Shown one piece after another: positions 61,461-64,000 of a DNA stretch of 64,000 nucleotides. The stretch's first letter is position 1. Each line of letters starts with the position of its first letter. This DNA is from Eulemur rufifrons (lineage: Eukaryota > Chordata > Mammalia > Primates > Lemuridae): positions 156,001-220,000 of the forward strand of contig NW_027182935.1 of the NCBI RefSeq assembly GCF_041146395.1, read 5' to 3'. The translations under genes were made by a program, and so were the position numbers. A model generated the notes under the pieces. It was not told the origin of the DNA. It saw only the letters and a list, made by a program, of their open reading frames with translations, and made no database searches.

Positions 61461-63338
61461 ATGCAGACAGGGCCCGTGCGCTAAGCATAAACAATACCTT
61501 TAACAGGTAACCCTAACCCTGAACATAACCCCCAAGCCTGTTCCTATTTCTCCCCTTAACACGTAAACCTCACCGTGCGCCTAACTTTAACCTCTTATCC
61601 TAACGTTAATGCATAACCCATTTCCTGAGAACAACCCCTATCCCATAATTCTAACCCCATCTCCTAGTCATCACTGTGACACCTAATCCCTAACCCTAAT
61701 TCTAAACCACTAACCCTAACCGTAACCCTACCTACAACCCTAACACTGACAGTAACCCTTACTTCTAACCCCAACGCTATGCCTAACAAAAACCCTAACC
61801 CTTGACCCTAACCCTTCACCCTAACCCCTAAGCCTTACCCTAACCGTTAAACCTAATCCTAATCCTAACCATTAAACCTAACCCTAGCTCTTAAAGCTAA
61901 CCCTAAACCTTACGCTCATGACTAGACCTAACCCTGACACTAACCTAACACCTAACCCTAACCAGAACCCCTAAAGCTAACCCTGAACCCTATCCCTAAC
62001 CCCAGCAGTAAACTTTAACCCTAAACCTAAGCCCAACCCGTAACCCTAATCCTATCCTTTTACCCTAAAACTAACCCCTAAACCTAACCCCTATACCTCA
62101 CCCTAACTCTAACCCCAATCCTAATTCTAACCATACCCCTTCATAAAACACTAACTCCTAACCGCTAACCTTAACACTAACCAAAAACCCTAATCACTAA
62201 TCCCTAACGCTAACGCTTAACCTTTACCCTAACCGTTAACCGTCACCCTAAATCTTAACACTGACCCTAACCTTAACCTTTAACTCTAAGCCTAACCATT
62301 AACCCTACAGTAAGGAAGACCCTTAATGCTAATGGGATCCCTTATCCCTAACCCTAACACTACAGCTAAAAATAACCCTAACCTTGGATCCTTAAACCTA
62401 ACCCCTAACCCTTACTTTAACCCCAAACCCTTACCCTACTCCTAAGCAATAAACCTAACCCTATCTCTTAACCCTAACACTAGCCCTTACCCTAACGCCT
62501 AGATCTAACCCTAAATCTAACCTACCGCCTAATCCTAACCTTAAGCCCTAATGCTAACACTAACCCTGAACCCTAAACCTACCCGTAACCCTTAACACTA
62601 ACCCTATCCGTGAACCTTAACCCTGACCCTAACCATTACCCGCACCCAAGCATTTAACCCTGACCCTAGCCCTAATACTTAATGCTAACCCTAACACTAA
62701 ACCCTAACCCTAAGCCCAACACTTATCCCTAATCCTATCCCTTAACCCTAACCCTAACCCTAATGCTACCCCCTAAACGTAACCCTAACCGTGACCAGTA
62801 AACCTAACCCTAACCTCTAACACAAACCATAGCACATAACTCTAACCCTAAAACTAACCCTAACCCTAACCCTAACCCTAAACCGTAACTCTTAACCTTA
62901 ACCCTAAGTGTTAACTCTCACGCTAACCTTTAATCCTAACCCTAATCCTAATCTTCAACCCTAAACCTAACACTTAACCCTAACCCTGTACCAAACCCTA
63001 ACCCCTCATCTTAACCCTAAACGTAAACCTCAACCCTAAACCAAAGTGTAGCCGTTAAACCTAAGAGTAACCTTTAACCCTAACCCTATTCCCTAACCCT
63101 AAGCCCTCACCCTAACACTAAACCTCATCCTTAACCCTAACCATAATCCTAACCCGAAATCTAATTCTCAGACTTCTTGCTTTCTTAGAGTTTAGAAAGC
63201 CTGCAATCCTCCCATGCCATGCGTGAAAGAAGGCTCTTCCACTGTGTCCTGCATGAAACCCACGGGCCGATACCCAGAGTATGATACAGTGGGTTCCCGG
63301 GTTCAATCCCAGCCCCCTAAACTCCCCCCGCCCGCCTA
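61461..63338 (+). repeat. Satellite monomer 25 (1878 bp)
   Basis: Ordinary full-length unit. It has the gtgtagccgtt variant (near 63045) found at the truncated-L1 insertion sites, and the best B-box match of any core. Confidence 0.95.
63300..63309 (+). promoter_or_regulatory. Pol III B-box-like motif in the core (best copy)
   Basis: This copy reads GGTTCAATCC, which matches the tRNA/SINE B-box consensus GGTTCRANTCC as far as it extends. Most other cores have GGTACAATCC, one mismatch. The word TGATAGAGTGG lies just upstream in most cores and fits the A-box in 10 of 11 places, but the gap to the B box is only about 7 bp, far shorter than in working tRNA or SINE promoters. Probably a relic or chance. 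Confidence 0.25.
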
Positions 63339-64000
63339 ATGCAGACAGGGCCCGTGCGCTAAGCATAAACAGTACCTTTAACAGATAACCCTAACCCTGA
63401 ACATAACACCGAACCCTGTTCCTATTTCTCCCCTTAACACGTAAACCTCACCGTGCGCCTAATTTTAACCTCTTATACTAACGTTAATGCATAACCCATT
63501 TCCTGAGAACAACCCCATCTCATAATTATAACCCTATCTCCTAGTCATCACTGTGACACCTAATCCCTAACCCTAATTCTAAACTGCTAACCCTAACCGT
63601 AACCCTACCTACAACCCTAACACTGACAGTAACCCTTACTTCTAACCCCAACGCTATGCCTAACAAAAACCCTAACCCTTGACCCTAACCCTTCACCCTA
63701 ACCCCTAAGCCTTACCCTAACCCTTAACCCTAATCCTAATCCTAACCATTAAACCTAACCCTAGCTCTTAAAGCTAACCCTAAACCTTACCCTCACGACT
63801 AGACCTAACCCTGACACTAACCTAACACTTAACCCTAACCAGAACCCCTAAAGCTAACCCTGAACCCTATCCCTAACCCTAGCAGTAAACTTTAACCCTA
63901 AACCTACGCCCAACCCGTAACCCTAATCCTATCCTTTTACCCTAAAACTAACCCCTAAACCTAACCCCTATACCTCACCCTAACTCTAACCCCAATCCTA
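63339..64000 (+). repeat. Satellite monomer 26, cut by the window edge
   Basis: The first 662 bp of another unit, in register with the rest. The array therefore continues to the right. Confidence 0.95.

Larger units (their letters stand above)
1..64000 (+). repeat. Tandem array of ~1.88-kb telomere-derived satellite
   Basis: The same ~1.88-kb sequence repeats head to tail across the window, interrupted only by five retroelements. Starts were placed on the motif atgcagacag at the 3' edge of the GC-rich core. Uninterrupted monomers are mostly 1863-1889 bp; monomers holding insertions return to 1870-1877 bp once the insert and its target duplication are removed. Most of each unit is imperfect CCCTAA-type hexamers with one or two changes. 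Short perfect runs occur at two fixed places, offsets of about 1280 and 1390. Monomers look only a few percent different by eye. All copies have the C-rich telomere strand on +. The array runs past both edges. I do not recognise this unit as a named satellite; it is not the human TAR1 sequence as far as I can tell. Confidence 0.97.

Noticed and set aside
1..64000. CRISPR-like or bacterial repeat array
   Set aside because: The unit is kilobase-sized and telomere-like, with primate L1 and Alu insertions; there are no short repeats with spacers and no cas-type genes.

Overview
This window is nuclear DNA from a strepsirrhine primate, most likely a Malagasy lemur. The one SINE (54364-54714) is an Alu with the linker and right arm I associate with lemur Alus, and the LINEs are primate-type L1s. 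I see no host protein gene, rRNA, tRNA, CRISPR array or bacterial feature.

The whole window is one head-to-tail satellite array with a monomer of about 1.88 kb. Anchoring on the motif atgcagacag, 25 complete monomers start at 1, 1873, 3762, 5645, 8298, 10187, 12839, 14723, 16595, 18470, 20341, 29601, 31478, 33347, 35210, 37088, 45266, 47000, 48878, 50755, 52631, 54860, 56731, 58601 and 61461. A 26th starts at 63339 and runs off the end. About 1.65 kb of each monomer is degenerate telomere repeat with the CCCTAA strand on +. The rest is a conserved, GC-rich, non-telomeric core of about 200 bp that straddles the monomer boundary. All monomers point the same way. The array continues past both edges, and no stretch of pure telomere repeat marks a chromosome end, so it is subtelomeric or interstitial.

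Five retroelements sit in the array. Two are 5'-truncated L1 3' ends (7235-8000 and 11777-12541) at the same monomer position with the same target duplication, so one insertion was copied when a two-monomer block duplicated. L1-A (21008-28370, minus) is full length with intact ORF1 and ORF2 and an unusually long 5' UTR containing 71-bp tandem repeats. L1-B (37883-44178, minus) is full length and from a different lineage; its ORF1 is intact but ORF2 has a frameshift and a premature stop. The Alu sits inside the core of the monomer starting at 52631.

The array shows several stages of turnover: a 4.54-kb two-monomer duplication (5645-14722), neighbouring near-twins (48878 and 50755), a similar pair of monomers 40,136 bp apart (around 16595 and 56731), a 1734-bp monomer with an internal deletion, and a 2860-bp monomer with an internal partial duplication. 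The last two have junctions in CCCTAA-type microhomology. My best candidate for something undescribed is the satellite itself: a telomere-derived repeat with a conserved core that carries a predicted G-quadruplex, a GC box, a short hairpin and a Pol III B-box-like motif. All function assigned to the core is inference. Identities were judged by eye, not computed.
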